A DNA stretch of 64,000 nucleotides from F1-60-MAGs027 sp044344715 (GCA_044344715.1 JBIJCI010000001.1:62001-126000); one strand, 5' to 3'; numbered from the stretch's first letter, positions 33,827-43,565 are shown. Notes: generated by a model not told the origin, from the letters alone. Numbers and translations: made by a program.

Positions 33827-35261
33827 CGGGGACCCCGGAGCGATCGGTCGACCGCACTTCCGAGGCCAGCAGCCCGGCAACGACGCACAGCGAAGCACCG
33901 ACGACGAGCGCGTTGGCGTAGCTGGGCAGGATGCCCTGCTCGATCGATGCCTCCTGAACGCTGATCATCACGGTGGCACCCAGCAGTGCCCCCATCTGCG
34001 TGACCAGCTGCTGCATGGCGCTCGCCGCCCCGAGCTGACCGTCGTCGACCGCATTCGCAAGCAGCGCCGACATGGCCGGTGATGCCACGCCGAGGCCCAG
34101 CCCAGATAGCGCCAGGCCAAAGGCGATCAGCCACAACGGGGTCCCGTCGCGGATGGTCGAGAGTACGACCATCGACAGGAACACCGTCATCGAGCCGAAC
34201 ATCCCGGCGAACCTCTCACCGACACGCATGGTCACGCGCGCGCCGAGCGGCGCCACGATCGCGAACGTGAGCGGCCGGGCGATGATCAGCCATCCGACGG
34301 TGGCGAGCGTCAACCCGACACCGTCCTGCAACATCTGCGGGACGATCAAGAACGCACCCATGTAGCCGAAGTTGGCGAGCGATTGACTGAGCACGGGGAA
34401 CGCAATGTTGCGGGTTCGGAACCAGTGCGGTGGAACGATCGGTGCGTCGGCGCGTCGTTCGATGCGCACGAACGAGTACAGCACCGCGACTCCCCCGACC
34501 AGCGAGACGGCGACCCAGGGTGATGCCACGCCCCACGCCCCGACTCGGTTGATGCCGAAGAGCACGAGTGCCGCGCCGGACCCGAGGGTGAGCGCACCGG
34601 AAGCATCGAACCTGACGCCTGGCTTGCGGTCGGTGTCGCGCAGCAACCACCAAGCGACGATCGCGCCGACGATGCACAACGGTGCCTGGGCGAGGAAAAT
34701 CACGCGCCAACCGACCGCGGACACGAGCGGCACACCGGCGACCACCCCGAGCACCGGTGCGCCGGCGGTGACGAAGCTCCAGATGCCAAGCGGCCGAACG
34801 CGCTCGTGCGGCTCGAACAGTCTGTTGGTGTAGGCCATCGCCGACGGGCCGGTCGCCGAGCCGCACGCAGCCGAGAGCGTTCGCAGTGCGATGAGCACGG
34901 GCGCGCTCGGAGCCAGCGCAGCAAGACCGGCGAAGATGCCCGCCCCGAGCAGCCCGAACACGAACACGCGCTTGTGCCCGAACAAGTCCCCGAGGGCCCC
35001 GAAGGCGGGACCAACCACCGCGAACACGAGCATCGGTGCCGTGATCGACCAGCTGACGACTCCGACGGTGGACCCGAGATCCGACGCAACCGTATCCAGT
35101 ACCACGACGAGCAGGGTGATGGTGAAGCTCACCGTGAATGCGCCCCCGAGGAGCACCGACATCGTGGCCCGCCGGCGCGAGACCCCGGCCCTCTCCACCA
35201 GCGCGGAGCGCATCCGCTCCCGCAGTGGGACGATGCCGACTTCGTCGACGCCGGTGGTCAT
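33816..35261 (-). CDS. MFS drug exporter (DHA2, 14 TM type)
   Basis: 481-aa proton-coupled exporter. A cytoplasmic N-terminus of about 35 residues is followed by about 14 hydrophobic helices. Motif A appears as GALGDLFGHKRVFVFG after TM2, and the antiporter motif C region as GAPVLGVVAGVPLVSAVGWR in TM5, as in EmrB/QacA transporters. It probably exports small toxic or hydrophobic compounds. The ATG at 35261 is 13 nt downstream of the PASTA pseudokinase stop on the same strand, so the two may be co-transcribed. Confidence 0.9.
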   Translation of the reverse strand: MTTGVDEVGIVPLRERMRSALVERAGVSRRRATMSVLLGGAFTVSFTITLLVVVLDTVASDLGSTVGVVSWSITAPMLVFAVVGPAFGALGDLFGHKRVFVFGLLGAGIFAGLAALAPSAPVLIALRTLSAACGSATGPSAMAYTNRLFEPHERVRPLGIWSFVTAGAPVLGVVAGVPLVSAVGWRVIFLAQAPLCIVGAIVAWWLLRDTDRKPGVRFDASGALTLGSGAALVLFGINRVGAWGVASPWVAVSLVGGVAVLYSFVRIERRADAPIVPPHWFRTRNIAFPVLSQSLANFGYMGAFLIVPQMLQDGVGLTLATVGWLIIARPLTFAIVAPLGARVTMRVGERFAGMFGSMTVFLSMVVLSTIRDGTPLWLIAFGLALSGLGLGVASPAMSALLANAVDDGQLGAASAMQQLVTQMGALLGATVMISVQEASIEQGILPSYANALVVGASLCVVAGLLASEVRSTDRSGVPVTR

Positions 35262-35274
35262 CGCTGAAGATGGC

Positions 35275-37029
35275 TCACGGGGTTCCGGAGGCGAGCGAGT
35301 ACACGATGGTCGACCCGCGCATCAGCTGCTCTCCGGCGGCAGGGGCCTGCGTCACCACCGTGCCGGCAGTCGCACTGGTACCCCTATCGTCGTCACCGCG
35401 CTGACCGACGAACTGTGTCTCGGCGAGGAGGGCGAGCGCGGCCTCCTCGGACAGACCGATCAACTCCGGTACCGAACGCAACGACGGCCCGGACGATACG
35501 ACGATGTTGACTTGCGTGCCCTTCAACACCTCGCTGCCTGCCCCGAGGTCCGGTTGCTCGGTGACCATCCACGACACGACCGAACCGGCCGGAACCGTGT
35601 CGCTGTCGACCGCCGTCTCCACGGGCTGCAGTCCCTGGGTCGTCAACGCCGCGACGGCATCCTCTCGAGTGAGCCCGACGACATCGGGCAGCACCGCGAG
35701 CGTGGCGCCCTCGGAAACGACGAGCGTGAGCTCGGCACCCTCCGCCAGCGTCGACCCGGCGGGAGGCTCCGTTCGAATGACCTCACCGAGGTCCACATCA
35801 TCCGAGCGCTCGGCACGGATCAGGATCGACCACTTGAACACCGCCAACTGGTTCCGCGCCTCCCCTTCCGGCACGCCGGTCAACTCGGGCACCTCGTGCG
35901 AGGCGGTGCTCAATGCCTGCCAAACGAGAACGGCCGACACCGAGACCGCAACGACGATGGCCGCTGTGATCAGCCATCGGTAACGCCTTCGCCCGGACTC
36001 GGGCGGCGACACGGCGACGTCGACGGCCGGAGTCGACGGCTCGACCACCGCGGGCGGCTCGACCGGACGGGCGGGTGGTACGACGGCCACGATCTCGAGC
36101 GTGCGGGTGATCGAATCGCGGAACGACTCGCCCGACAACGCCTCGATCGGCTTGGGTGGTGCCATCTTGGCGGCGAGTTGGGTGAGCGACTGACCGAACT
36201 CGAGCGCCGACGAACGGTCCCCTGCATGGGGTCGCCCGGCCTTCTCGATCGGGACGGCGACCGGACCGATGTCCCCCGACACCGGCAACAGACGCTCGGA
36301 ACGATTGGCAAGGGTCACTGCGGTCGAATCGGCGGCAAACGGAACCTCGCCGGTGATGGTCTCGAGCACCGTGAGGGCGAGTGCGTAGACGTCGCTCGCC
36401 GCAGTCGGCACGGGATCCTCCGCGAGTTCGGGGGCGGCATAACGGGCCTGTTCGTTGCTCATCGGTGCCTGCCCGCCGAGACGCTTGGTGCCGAGACCGG
36501 CGAGTCGGGCCCGCGAATCCTGGGTGACGAAGACGTTCGCCGGCCGCACGTCACCGTGCACGAGACCGATCTTGTGCAGGTGATGCAGGGCCCTGCACAC
36601 GTCGAGTGCGATAACGACCGCTTGCGAGGCACTGAGGCGCCTGCCCCGGTCGAGGAGTTCGCGCAGTGATACACCGTCGATGCGCTCCGTGACGACGAAT
36701 GCATACCTCGTATCAGCAAGTGTCGTTTCGCCCCAGTCGAGCGGCGAGACGAGCACCGGGTGGGAGATCCCGGCAACCCCGAGGATTCCGCGCTTGAACG
36801 ACTCGACGGCAGGGTCGATCGCTGCCGCATCGTCGGGGGCCCCCATCGACCCGTCGGGCGAGGGGCCAACGAGGGAGTCGGCACGCACCAGGCGAACGAC
36901 CACGCCGCCCCCGCCCCGCAGGTCGGAGGCGTCGAACACGCTCGTGGAGTCGGCCCCACCCTTTCGCGGGGCGTCGAGCCGGTACCTGTCCGACACAACG
37001 GCACCGATCAACCCATCACGACCGTTCAT
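35275..37029 (-). CDS. PASTA-domain serine/threonine kinase homologue, probable pseudokinase
   Basis: Domain plan of a PknB-like receptor, 584 aa: cytoplasmic kinase fold (residues 1-270), linker, one TM segment (about 352-372), and three extracellular PASTA domains (from about 378) that bind peptidoglycan in this family. Catalytic residues are eroded: the Gly loop is RKGGADSTSV, the beta-3 Lys site reads VVVRLV, HRD is HGD (Asp160), the catalytic-loop Lys is Arg162, and DFG is GLG at 178-180. Asn165 and the APE motif remain. Without the DFG Asp it should not transfer phosphate normally. It may instead act as a cell-wall sensor or scaffold. It starts at ATG 37029; a longer frame upstream is not supported. 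Confidence 0.85.
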   Translation of the reverse strand: MNGRDGLIGAVVSDRYRLDAPRKGGADSTSVFDASDLRGGGGVVVRLVRADSLVGPSPDGSMGAPDDAAAIDPAVESFKRGILGVAGISHPVLVSPLDWGETTLADTRYAFVVTERIDGVSLRELLDRGRRLSASQAVVIALDVCRALHHLHKIGLVHGDVRPANVFVTQDSRARLAGLGTKRLGGQAPMSNEQARYAAPELAEDPVPTAASDVYALALTVLETITGEVPFAADSTAVTLANRSERLLPVSGDIGPVAVPIEKAGRPHAGDRSSALEFGQSLTQLAAKMAPPKPIEALSGESFRDSITRTLEIVAVVPPARPVEPPAVVEPSTPAVDVAVSPPESGRRRYRWLITAAIVVAVSVSAVLVWQALSTASHEVPELTGVPEGEARNQLAVFKWSILIRAERSDDVDLGEVIRTEPPAGSTLAEGAELTLVVSEGATLAVLPDVVGLTREDAVAALTTQGLQPVETAVDSDTVPAGSVVSWMVTEQPDLGAGSEVLKGTQVNIVVSSGPSLRSVPELIGLSEEAALALLAETQFVGQRGDDDRGTSATAGTVVTQAPAAGEQLMRGSTIVYSLASGTP

Positions 37030-37120
37030 TGACCGCCCCAACCTAGTCGTGCCCCAGGTGCGTCGGTCACAGCGCAAGCCCCGGGTGCGCGACCGAGCGG
37101 ACAGCAGCGAGAATGGGGGC

Positions 37121-37600
37121 GTGTCAGCTCGTATCGACCGCTCGCGACTGTTGGTGAGCTCGGGCATCGCGCTGGGCCTCGTGCTCATCGTCCTCGGATT
37201 CATGAGCGGCATCACCGGCGACGAGGCGCGGTCGTTCCCGGCGGCGATCGAGCGAATGTCGCCGGCCGACGGTGATCGGGTACTTCGTCAGGCACAGGTG
37301 ATCGTCGACTTCGCCACCGGCTACGAGGCCACGCTCTCCATCGACGGAGTCGAACTTCCGGTGACACGACTCGACGAACTTTCGACCGGCGGGGCACAAC
37401 CAGCCCCGGGTGCACAAGTCGAACTTCCGCCGACGGCGGTGTTCGACCCGGGCAACAACGTCATCAGCTTCCAGCCGCAGCCGGGCGCCCCGATCGAGGA
37501 GTTCTCGCAGGGTGACCACGTGGCGAGCGTTCGCTACTGGAAGATCCTCGATGGTCCCGGCAAGGCACGCACCTACCGGTGGAACTTCACCACCGACTGA
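37121..37600 (+). CDS. Membrane-anchored hypothetical protein
   Basis: 159 aa from GTG 37121. A short basic N-terminus is followed by one membrane helix (residues about 13-30, GIALGLVLIVLGFMSGI). The extracytoplasmic domain of about 125 residues looks like a beta-sandwich (MSPADGDRVLRQAQVIVDF, YEATLSIDGVELPV, NVISFQPQPGAP, YRWNFTTD), similar in style to Big/CopC-like domains. The family is not recognised. GAGAAT lies 6 nt before the GTG, so the message is probably leaderless. It is divergent from the PASTA pseudokinase, which suggests but does not prove an envelope role. Confidence 0.72.
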   Translation: MSARIDRSRLLVSSGIALGLVLIVLGFMSGITGDEARSFPAAIERMSPADGDRVLRQAQVIVDFATGYEATLSIDGVELPVTRLDELSTGGAQPAPGAQVELPPTAVFDPGNNVISFQPQPGAPIEEFSQGDHVASVRYWKILDGPGKARTYRWNFTTD

Positions 37601-37628
37601 GGCTCCGGCGTTCGGTTGCGAGCCGGGA

Positions 37629-39689
37629 TCAGTCCCCGGGAAGTTCGCCGGTCTCCAGCAGTCGCTCGAAGGCCCGTTCGTCGATCTGCGGTACACCGAG
37701 TTCGGTTGCCTTCTTCACCTTCGCCGAACCCGGCTCACTGCCGACGACGAGGGCGAACGTCCTGGCGCTGACACTGCTCGCGCTCTTGCCGCCGCGGTCC
37801 TTGATCACGCGTTGAGCCTCCTCGCGACCGAACCGCTCGAGGGTCCCGGTGACCACGATGGTCTTGCCGTGCAGCGTTGGCGGAAGGTCGACGACGATGA
37901 CATTGTCGAATCTCACACCCCCCCGACGCAGCTTGTCGACCAGCCTCGCGTGGCGTTCGTTGGCGAACCATGAAGCGACCGATTGGGCGATGACGTCACC
38001 GACGCCGTCGATGGCGGCCAGATCCTCGGCGCCGGCTGCAGCGATTGCATCGAGTGATCCGAACCGTCGGGCCAGCGATTCGGCCGCCGCCGGTCCGAGG
38101 TGCTTGATGCCGAGGGCCACGAGCAGTTTCTCGAGCGGCCTCTCCCGCGACGCATCGATCGCCTTGATCAGGTTGGCCGACTGCAGTTCCCCGAAACCCT
38201 GCCCGAGGAGCACCTCGGGGGTGAGCGCGTAAATGTCGCCGGCATCCTCGACGATTTCGGCGTCGCTCAACCTGAAGACCGTCTTCTCACCGAAGCCCTC
38301 GATGTCCATCCCGCCGCGCGACGTGAAGTGGATGATCCGCTGGTCACGTTGGTTCGGGCAGTCGGGTTCGACGCACCGCGTATCGGCTTCACCCTCCATC
38401 TGCACGAGCGTCGAGCGCAGTTCGCACGGACACGTGGTCGGGAACTTCCACGGCTTCGAGCCCTTCGGACGTCGCGACAGGACCGGCCCGACCACCTCGG
38501 GGATGACGTCACCGGCCTTGCGCACGACGACGGTGTCGCCCGGTCGCACGTCCTTGCGCTGGACCTGCTCCCGATTGTGCAATGTGGAGAGCGACACGGT
38601 GCTGCCCGCCACGACGACGGGCTCGAGCACGGCGAACGGGGTTGCGCGCCCCGTCCGACCGATCGACACCATGATGTCGCGCAGCAACGTGGTGCGCTCC
38701 TCCGGTGGGAACTTCACCGCGATCGCCCAGCGGGGAGCCTTCGAGGTGAATCCCAACCGTTCGCGCTGGGCGAGATCATCCACCTTCACCACGACGCCGT
38801 CGATGATGTACGGCAGCTCGTTGCGCCGTTCCTGCCAGTGCGCACAGAACTCCTCCACCGCGGCGAGTGAATCGACGGTCCGAACCTCGGGATTGACCGG
38901 GAACCCGCAGTGGTCCAGGTACCCGAGCGTCGCATGGTGCGAATCGAACGAGGGAACTCCAACCGCTTCGCCGAGCTGGTACGACCAGAAGGAGAGCGAA
39001 CGAGACGCGGTAACCGTGGGGTCCTTCTGGCGGAGACTGCCCGCACCGGCGTTGCGGGGGTTGGCGGGAACCGGTTGGGGCTTCTTCCCGGCGGCAAGGC
39101 GGTCCTCGTTCTCCCGCTGCTTCTCGGCGCGCAGCTTCTCGAACGCCGACTTCGACATGTACACCTCGCCGCGAACCTCGAGCACCGAGGGAACCTCGGC
39201 AACCTCGAGTCGGACGGGAATCTCGGTGATGGTTCGGACGTTGGCCGTCACGTCCTCCCCGACCTTGCCGTCGCCGCGCGTCGCCGCCTGGACGAACCTG
39301 CCGTCCTCGTACCGCAGACTGAGGGCCAGACCGTCGATCTTCAACTCGCAGACGAATCGTGCCGGTGCTCCCCCGAGACCCTTCACCACGCGGTCTCCCC
39401 ACGCGCGCAACTCCCCGACGTCCATCGCATTGTCGAGACTCGTCATCGGCACGCTGTGCGTTACCGGGGAGAACGTGGTGCTGACGGCGGATCCCGGCAC
39501 GTCGAGGATCGACCTCTCCGGCCGGAGTTCGGGATGCTCCTCTTCGATCGTGCGCAACTCCCGGACAAGGTCGTCGAACTCCGCGTCGGAAATCTCCGGG
39601 TCGTCGGAGCCGAAGTAGCGATCGTTGTGGTATCCGATGAGCTCGCGCAGCTCGGCGGCACGCGCTGCAACTTCCTTCGATCGCGCCAC
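37629..39689 (-). CDS. ligA: NAD-dependent DNA ligase
   Basis: Seals nicks in replication and repair. 686 aa from GTG 39689, close to the usual 670-690; the longer open frame upstream runs into the divergent gene. The adenylated lysine is Lys117 in CELKIDGLAL. The Ia domain (IGYHNDRYFGSDDPEISDAEFD) is at the N-terminus. Four zinc cysteines (TCPC, TRCVEPDCPNQ), helix-hairpin-helix repeats and a C-terminal BRCT domain (GKTIVVTGTLERFGREEAQ) follow. TAATCT lies 8 nt before the start. Confidence 0.95.
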   Translation of the reverse strand: MARSKEVAARAAELRELIGYHNDRYFGSDDPEISDAEFDDLVRELRTIEEEHPELRPERSILDVPGSAVSTTFSPVTHSVPMTSLDNAMDVGELRAWGDRVVKGLGGAPARFVCELKIDGLALSLRYEDGRFVQAATRGDGKVGEDVTANVRTITEIPVRLEVAEVPSVLEVRGEVYMSKSAFEKLRAEKQRENEDRLAAGKKPQPVPANPRNAGAGSLRQKDPTVTASRSLSFWSYQLGEAVGVPSFDSHHATLGYLDHCGFPVNPEVRTVDSLAAVEEFCAHWQERRNELPYIIDGVVVKVDDLAQRERLGFTSKAPRWAIAVKFPPEERTTLLRDIMVSIGRTGRATPFAVLEPVVVAGSTVSLSTLHNREQVQRKDVRPGDTVVVRKAGDVIPEVVGPVLSRRPKGSKPWKFPTTCPCELRSTLVQMEGEADTRCVEPDCPNQRDQRIIHFTSRGGMDIEGFGEKTVFRLSDAEIVEDAGDIYALTPEVLLGQGFGELQSANLIKAIDASRERPLEKLLVALGIKHLGPAAAESLARRFGSLDAIAAAGAEDLAAIDGVGDVIAQSVASWFANERHARLVDKLRRGGVRFDNVIVVDLPPTLHGKTIVVTGTLERFGREEAQRVIKDRGGKSASSVSARTFALVVGSEPGSAKVKKATELGVPQIDERAFERLLETGELPGD

Positions 39690-39738
39690 GGTGGTGAAGA
39701 TTACCGTTCGGAGGCGACCGTCTTCGTAGGCTTCCCCC
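39690..39738. promoter_or_regulatory. Divergent promoters of ligA and the membrane protein gene
   Basis: In a 49-bp gap, TAATCT lies 8 nt before the ligA GTG on the minus strand. On the plus strand TAGGCT (39727-39732) is 6 nt before GTG 39739. Neither start has a Shine-Dalgarno sequence. Confidence 0.5.
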
Positions 39739-40590
39739 GTGCGGTTCGTCGTACGTCTCTCCTGGCTCGCGAGTGCCCTGATCCCGCATGCACTCGCCAC
39801 GGGGGACTCCACCGCCATTGCGCCGTGGCTCGTGTGGTCGGCGTGGGGCATGGTCGCCCTCGCATCGCTGGTTCACCATCCGCTCTCGTTGACGACCATC
39901 CGCTTCGTCGGTCCGATGGTCGTCGCACACGGCGTTTCACGGTCGCTCACCGGGGACGCCGGGTGGGGTCTCGTCGCCGGCGCCGTACTCCAGGCGGTCG
40001 CGTTGATCGTCGCGTACTCAGCGACGTACGGAGGTATCCACGCGCAGGCTGCCGCCTACGGTCACGAACGCCGGCACCTCCTGCGCCCACCGGTCGCCGT
40101 GATTCTGCCCGTCGCACTGCTCTGGTTGGCCACCACTGCGATCGCCGGCGTCGTCACGCTCGCCGACTCAGCGGTAGTAGCCGCCTGCGCTTGCACGGTG
40201 TTCGTGTTGCTCCTGGCCTTCTCGATGCACAGGTCGCTCGTGCTCGCGAGGCGCTGGTTGGTGTTCGTTCCCGCCGGAATCGCCGTCCACGATCCGCTAC
40301 TGCTGCGCGACACCTTCATGGTTCGCACGCACGACATCCGACGGCTCGGCACGACCACTCGCAACAGCGAGGCGTTCGATGCCACCGGAACCACGTGGGG
40401 TGCGCCACTGGAACTGGTGCTCGCACATCCGCACGACGTCTCGCTCTCCGACTTCGGGGCGAGGATGAGCGGAACGCTCGATCGACTGCACATCACCGCG
40501 CTGCTCGTGTCACCATCGAGGCCGCACGACGTGCTCGCCGATCAGACGGTGGTGCCACCGCCGAGCACGACCCGATCCTCGGAGTCGTAG
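39739..40590 (+). CDS. Polytopic membrane protein, unknown
   Basis: 283 aa with about four to five hydrophobic helices in the first 170 residues (LVWSAWGMVALASLVHH, GLVAGAVLQAVALIVAYSA, VAVILPVALLWLATTAIAGV, VVAACACTVFVLLLAFSMH). A soluble C-terminal domain of about 110 residues follows, with RRWLVFVPAGIAVHDPLLL. It resembles uncharacterised actinobacterial membrane proteins; no function can be given. It starts with GTG 39739 behind a leaderless-type -10. Its 3' end overlaps mnmA by 49 nt in convergent orientation, an unusually long overlap. Confidence 0.75.
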   Translation: MRFVVRLSWLASALIPHALATGDSTAIAPWLVWSAWGMVALASLVHHPLSLTTIRFVGPMVVAHGVSRSLTGDAGWGLVAGAVLQAVALIVAYSATYGGIHAQAAAYGHERRHLLRPPVAVILPVALLWLATTAIAGVVTLADSAVVAACACTVFVLLLAFSMHRSLVLARRWLVFVPAGIAVHDPLLLRDTFMVRTHDIRRLGTTTRNSEAFDATGTTWGAPLELVLAHPHDVSLSDFGARMSGTLDRLHITALLVSPSRPHDVLADQTVVPPPSTTRSSES

Positions 40591-41594
40591 AGCACCGCGC
40601 TCTGGCCGGGCGCCGTGCGTCGTTGCGGTTGGCGCCAGCGTGCAACGAACGACCCGGCACCGGCGTCCTCCAGCACGGCCTCGTGCGCGGTTCCATGGGC
40701 ACTCGTCTGCACCCTGACGGTCGTTCCGATCGGAGGCTGCTCGTGACTCCACAGCACCCGAGTTGCGGTGATCGTGTCGCGGGCCAGCCCGGCTTCGTCA
40801 CCGACCACGATCGTCCCCGAGCCGAGGTCGACATCGAGCACGAACTGCTTCGGTGACCCGCCGGGCAGGTTGAGACCGCGTCGCTGCCCGATCGTCACGA
40901 GTTCCGCGGCATCGACCGCACCGAGCTCCTCTCCACGCTCGTCCACCACGCGGGCACGACGGAAGGGAATACGGTGACCGAGGAACGCCTCGCGGCCCCC
41001 GGTCTTGCTGATGAAACACACGTCCTGACTGTCGGGCTTGGTTGCGGTGCGCAATCCGAGTTCGATCGCCCGTTGCCGTACCGCCGCTTTCGTCATGTGA
41101 CCGACCGGGAACAAGGTGTAGGCGAGCTCCCGCTGGTCGAGCATGTGCACCACGTAGCTCTGGTCCTTGGCCGAATCCGCCCCCCTTGCCACACGCCACA
41201 CTCCGCTCGGTTGACGTTCGACCCGGGCGTGATGGCCGGTTGCGACCGCGTCGAATCCGAGTAGTCGGGCCCGACGGGAGAGACGGTCGAACTTGAGATG
41301 CCGATTGCACTCGATGCACGGGTTCGGCGTCACGCCGACCCGGTGAGCGTCGACGTACGGGTCGACCACCGATGCGTGGAAGTCGTCGGAGAAATTGAAG
41401 ACGAGGTGGTCGATACGCAGCTGCTGGGCGACGCGTCGCGCATCGTCGACGTCGCTGACGGAGCAACACCCCGTGTCGCTCTCACCACCCCACAGGCGCA
41501 TCGTCACCCCCACGACGTCGTGGCCTTCGCGCCGTAATTCTGCGGCAGCCACCGACGAGTCGACGCCACCCGACATGGCCACCAGCACCTTCAC
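40542..41594 (-). CDS. mnmA: tRNA-specific 2-thiouridylase
   Basis: Installs the 2-thio group on U34 of tRNA Lys, Glu and Gln, using ATP and sulfur relayed from a cysteine desulfurase. 350 aa from GTG 41594. The PP-loop is VAMSGGVDSSVAA. The catalytic cysteines are in NPCIECNRHLKF and SQDVCFIS. The tRNA-binding and C-terminal beta-barrel regions are present (LVTIGQRRGLNLPGG, QSAVLYD). It follows its likely sulfur donor, the cysteine desulfurase gene, by 11 nt, the usual actinobacterial arrangement. Confidence 0.95.
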   Translation of the reverse strand: MKVLVAMSGGVDSSVAAAELRREGHDVVGVTMRLWGGESDTGCCSVSDVDDARRVAQQLRIDHLVFNFSDDFHASVVDPYVDAHRVGVTPNPCIECNRHLKFDRLSRRARLLGFDAVATGHHARVERQPSGVWRVARGADSAKDQSYVVHMLDQRELAYTLFPVGHMTKAAVRQRAIELGLRTATKPDSQDVCFISKTGGREAFLGHRIPFRRARVVDERGEELGAVDAAELVTIGQRRGLNLPGGSPKQFVLDVDLGSGTIVVGDEAGLARDTITATRVLWSHEQPPIGTTVRVQTSAHGTAHEAVLEDAGAGSFVARWRQPQRRTAPGQSAVLYDSEDRVVLGGGTTV

Positions 41595-41605
41595 GAGGAA
41601 GGAGG

Positions 41606-42766
41606 CTATTGCTTGCCGGCGCGCAACCGGGTTGCGCTGCGCACGATGGCGTCGATTGCAACGTCGATGTCGGTATCGGTCGTCGTGTGCCCGAGGCTCA
41701 GTCGCAATGCACCGCGCGCATGATGCGCATCGGTACCCATCGCCCGCAACACGTGGGAGGGCTCCATTGCTCCACTCGCGCAGGCAGATGCGGCGGATGC
41801 ACACACACCGGATTCGTCGAGGAGGAACAACATCGCTTCGCTCTCGACGCCACCGATGCACAGGTGCGCGATGCCGGGAACGGCATCGTCCGGCGCGACC
41901 GTCTCGAGCACGTCATCGAGCCGCGCCTTGATCGTGGACACGAGGCGGCCCTTCAATTCGCCGACACGTCGACGCTCCGAGTCACGCTGCGAGACCGTCA
42001 CGCGCAATGCGGCCGCGGTCGCCACGATCCCGGCCACGTTGGTCGTGCCGCTACGACGGTCGCGTTCCTGTCCACCGCCCATGATCAGCGGTTCGAGGGT
42101 GACGCCCTTGCGCTGCACCATCACACCCACCCCCTTCGGGCCACCGAACTTGTGGGCGGACAACGACACCACGTCGGCAACCGTGACGAGCTCCCGGAGG
42201 TCGAGCCAACACGCTGCCTGGACTGCGTCACTATGGAGAATCGCATCCGGTGCCGTGTCGCGTACCACCCTCGCCACACTGCGCATGGGGGTGACGCTTC
42301 CGACCTCGTTGTTGACGGCCATGACCGAGACGACCCCGACACGCGACCCTCCTTCGCGTACCCGCTCCAGCGTCGATCTCAGTTCGGACGCATCGATCAC
42401 TCCCCGTCCGTCGACAGCGACGATTTCTCCCCCGAGATGTTCCACACAATGCAGGACGGCGTGATGTTCCGCCGCGCTGCACACGGCCACTCCCCCGTGT
42501 CGCCTCACCGCGCCGAAGATCGCGGCGTTGTCCGCCTCGGTACCGCCGCTCGTGAACACGACCTCTCCGGGGGTGCAGCCGAGAACCTCGGCCACGTCGT
42601 CGCGGGCCTCGTCGACCGCCTGTCGGGCGGCGCGGGAGAAGCGGTGGCTGCCGGAGGGGTTGGCGAACTGCTGGTCGAGGAACGGCCGCTGCGCCTCGAT
42701 GGCCTCGGGACGCATCGGCGCCGTGGCGGCATGATCGAGATACGTCGGCATCGGTGACTTCGCCAT
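41606..42766 (-). CDS. Cysteine desulfurase (IscS/NifS family)
   Basis: PLP enzyme of 386 aa that removes sulfur from cysteine. N-terminal YLDHAATAPMRPEA, FTSGGTEADNAAI, AAEHHAVLH, the PLP lysine in SLSAHKFGGPKGVG and the persulfide cysteine in ASAACASGAMEPSHVL are all present. Being directly upstream of mnmA suggests that tRNA thiolation, not Fe-S assembly, is its main job. ATG 42766 is the start used; the Met at 42751 (MPTYLDHA) is a close alternative. TAGCCT lies 8 nt upstream. Confidence 0.93.
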   Translation of the reverse strand: MAKSPMPTYLDHAATAPMRPEAIEAQRPFLDQQFANPSGSHRFSRAARQAVDEARDDVAEVLGCTPGEVVFTSGGTEADNAAIFGAVRRHGGVAVCSAAEHHAVLHCVEHLGGEIVAVDGRGVIDASELRSTLERVREGGSRVGVVSVMAVNNEVGSVTPMRSVARVVRDTAPDAILHSDAVQAACWLDLRELVTVADVVSLSAHKFGGPKGVGVMVQRKGVTLEPLIMGGGQERDRRSGTTNVAGIVATAAALRVTVSQRDSERRRVGELKGRLVSTIKARLDDVLETVAPDDAVPGIAHLCIGGVESEAMLFLLDESGVCASAASACASGAMEPSHVLRAMGTDAHHARGALRLSLGHTTTDTDIDVAIDAIVRSATRLRAGKQ

Positions 42767-42821
42767 CGGCTAGGAGGCTAGTTCTGACGATCGATCCACC
42801 GAGCCTGCTCAACTGGAGGTG

Positions 42822-43559
42822 ATGACGACCGGGATGTCCTACGGTGCGGCATTCGCCGACGTCTACGACGAGTGGTACGGCGCGAGCGACGACATCGACG
42901 ACGTGGTGTCGTTGTTGTGCGAGCTGCATCCGCGACGCGTGCTCGAACTCGGGGTCGGCACCGGCCGCATCGCCCTGCCGCTCGCCGCGCGACTCGCGCC
43001 GCTCGGAACGACCCGGGTCGTCGGCGTGGACGAGTCAGGCGAAATGCTCGGACTGCTCGAATCGAAGGACGGCCGCGGGCTCGTCACCCTCGTGCACGGT
43101 GACATGGTCGACGACCTACCCAACGAGACGTTCGATCTCGTCATCCTGTCGTACAACACCCTCTTCAACCTGGACGGGGTCGAGCGCCAACGACGTTGCC
43201 TCGCGAACGCCGCCGAACGCCTGGATGCCGCGGGTGCGATCGTCGTGGACGCGTGCGTGATCGACGAACACGCCGCCGCGGACGGAACGGTCGTCGAACG
43301 TCGCGGACCTTGGACGCTGCACACCTCCACCCGGTTCGATGCGCGCACCGGCTCGTTGGACGGTGTCATCGAGAGCCGCCACGACGACGGACGTTCCGTT
43401 GCCCGGCCCTTCCGTGTCGTCTACTCCCCGCCGCGGAGGATCGACGAGATGTGCGTCTCGGCGGGACTCCGGCTGGACCGCAGATTCGGCTCGTGGCAGC
43501 GGCACGATTTCGATGCGGATTCCGGCCGTCACGTGAGCATCTACCGTCTCGTACGCTGA
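42822..43559 (+). CDS. Class I SAM-dependent methyltransferase
   Basis: 245 aa. SAM-binding motif I is RVLELGVGTGRIALPLA, motif II VVGVDESGEML, and the post-I region GDMVDDLPNETFDLVILSYN. The C-terminal half continues with an antiparallel sheet (VIESRHDDGR, RRIDEMCVSAGL) as in small-molecule methyltransferases. GGAGG directly before the start region (42814-42818) makes the exact start ambiguous among GTG 42819, ATG 42822 and ATG 42834. Substrate unknown. It is divergent from the cysteine desulfurase. Confidence 0.85.
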   Translation: MTTGMSYGAAFADVYDEWYGASDDIDDVVSLLCELHPRRVLELGVGTGRIALPLAARLAPLGTTRVVGVDESGEMLGLLESKDGRGLVTLVHGDMVDDLPNETFDLVILSYNTLFNLDGVERQRRCLANAAERLDAAGAIVVDACVIDEHAAADGTVVERRGPWTLHTSTRFDARTGSLDGVIESRHDDGRSVARPFRVVYSPPRRIDEMCVSAGLRLDRRFGSWQRHDFDADSGRHVSIYRLVR

Positions 43560-43565
43560 ACGACC

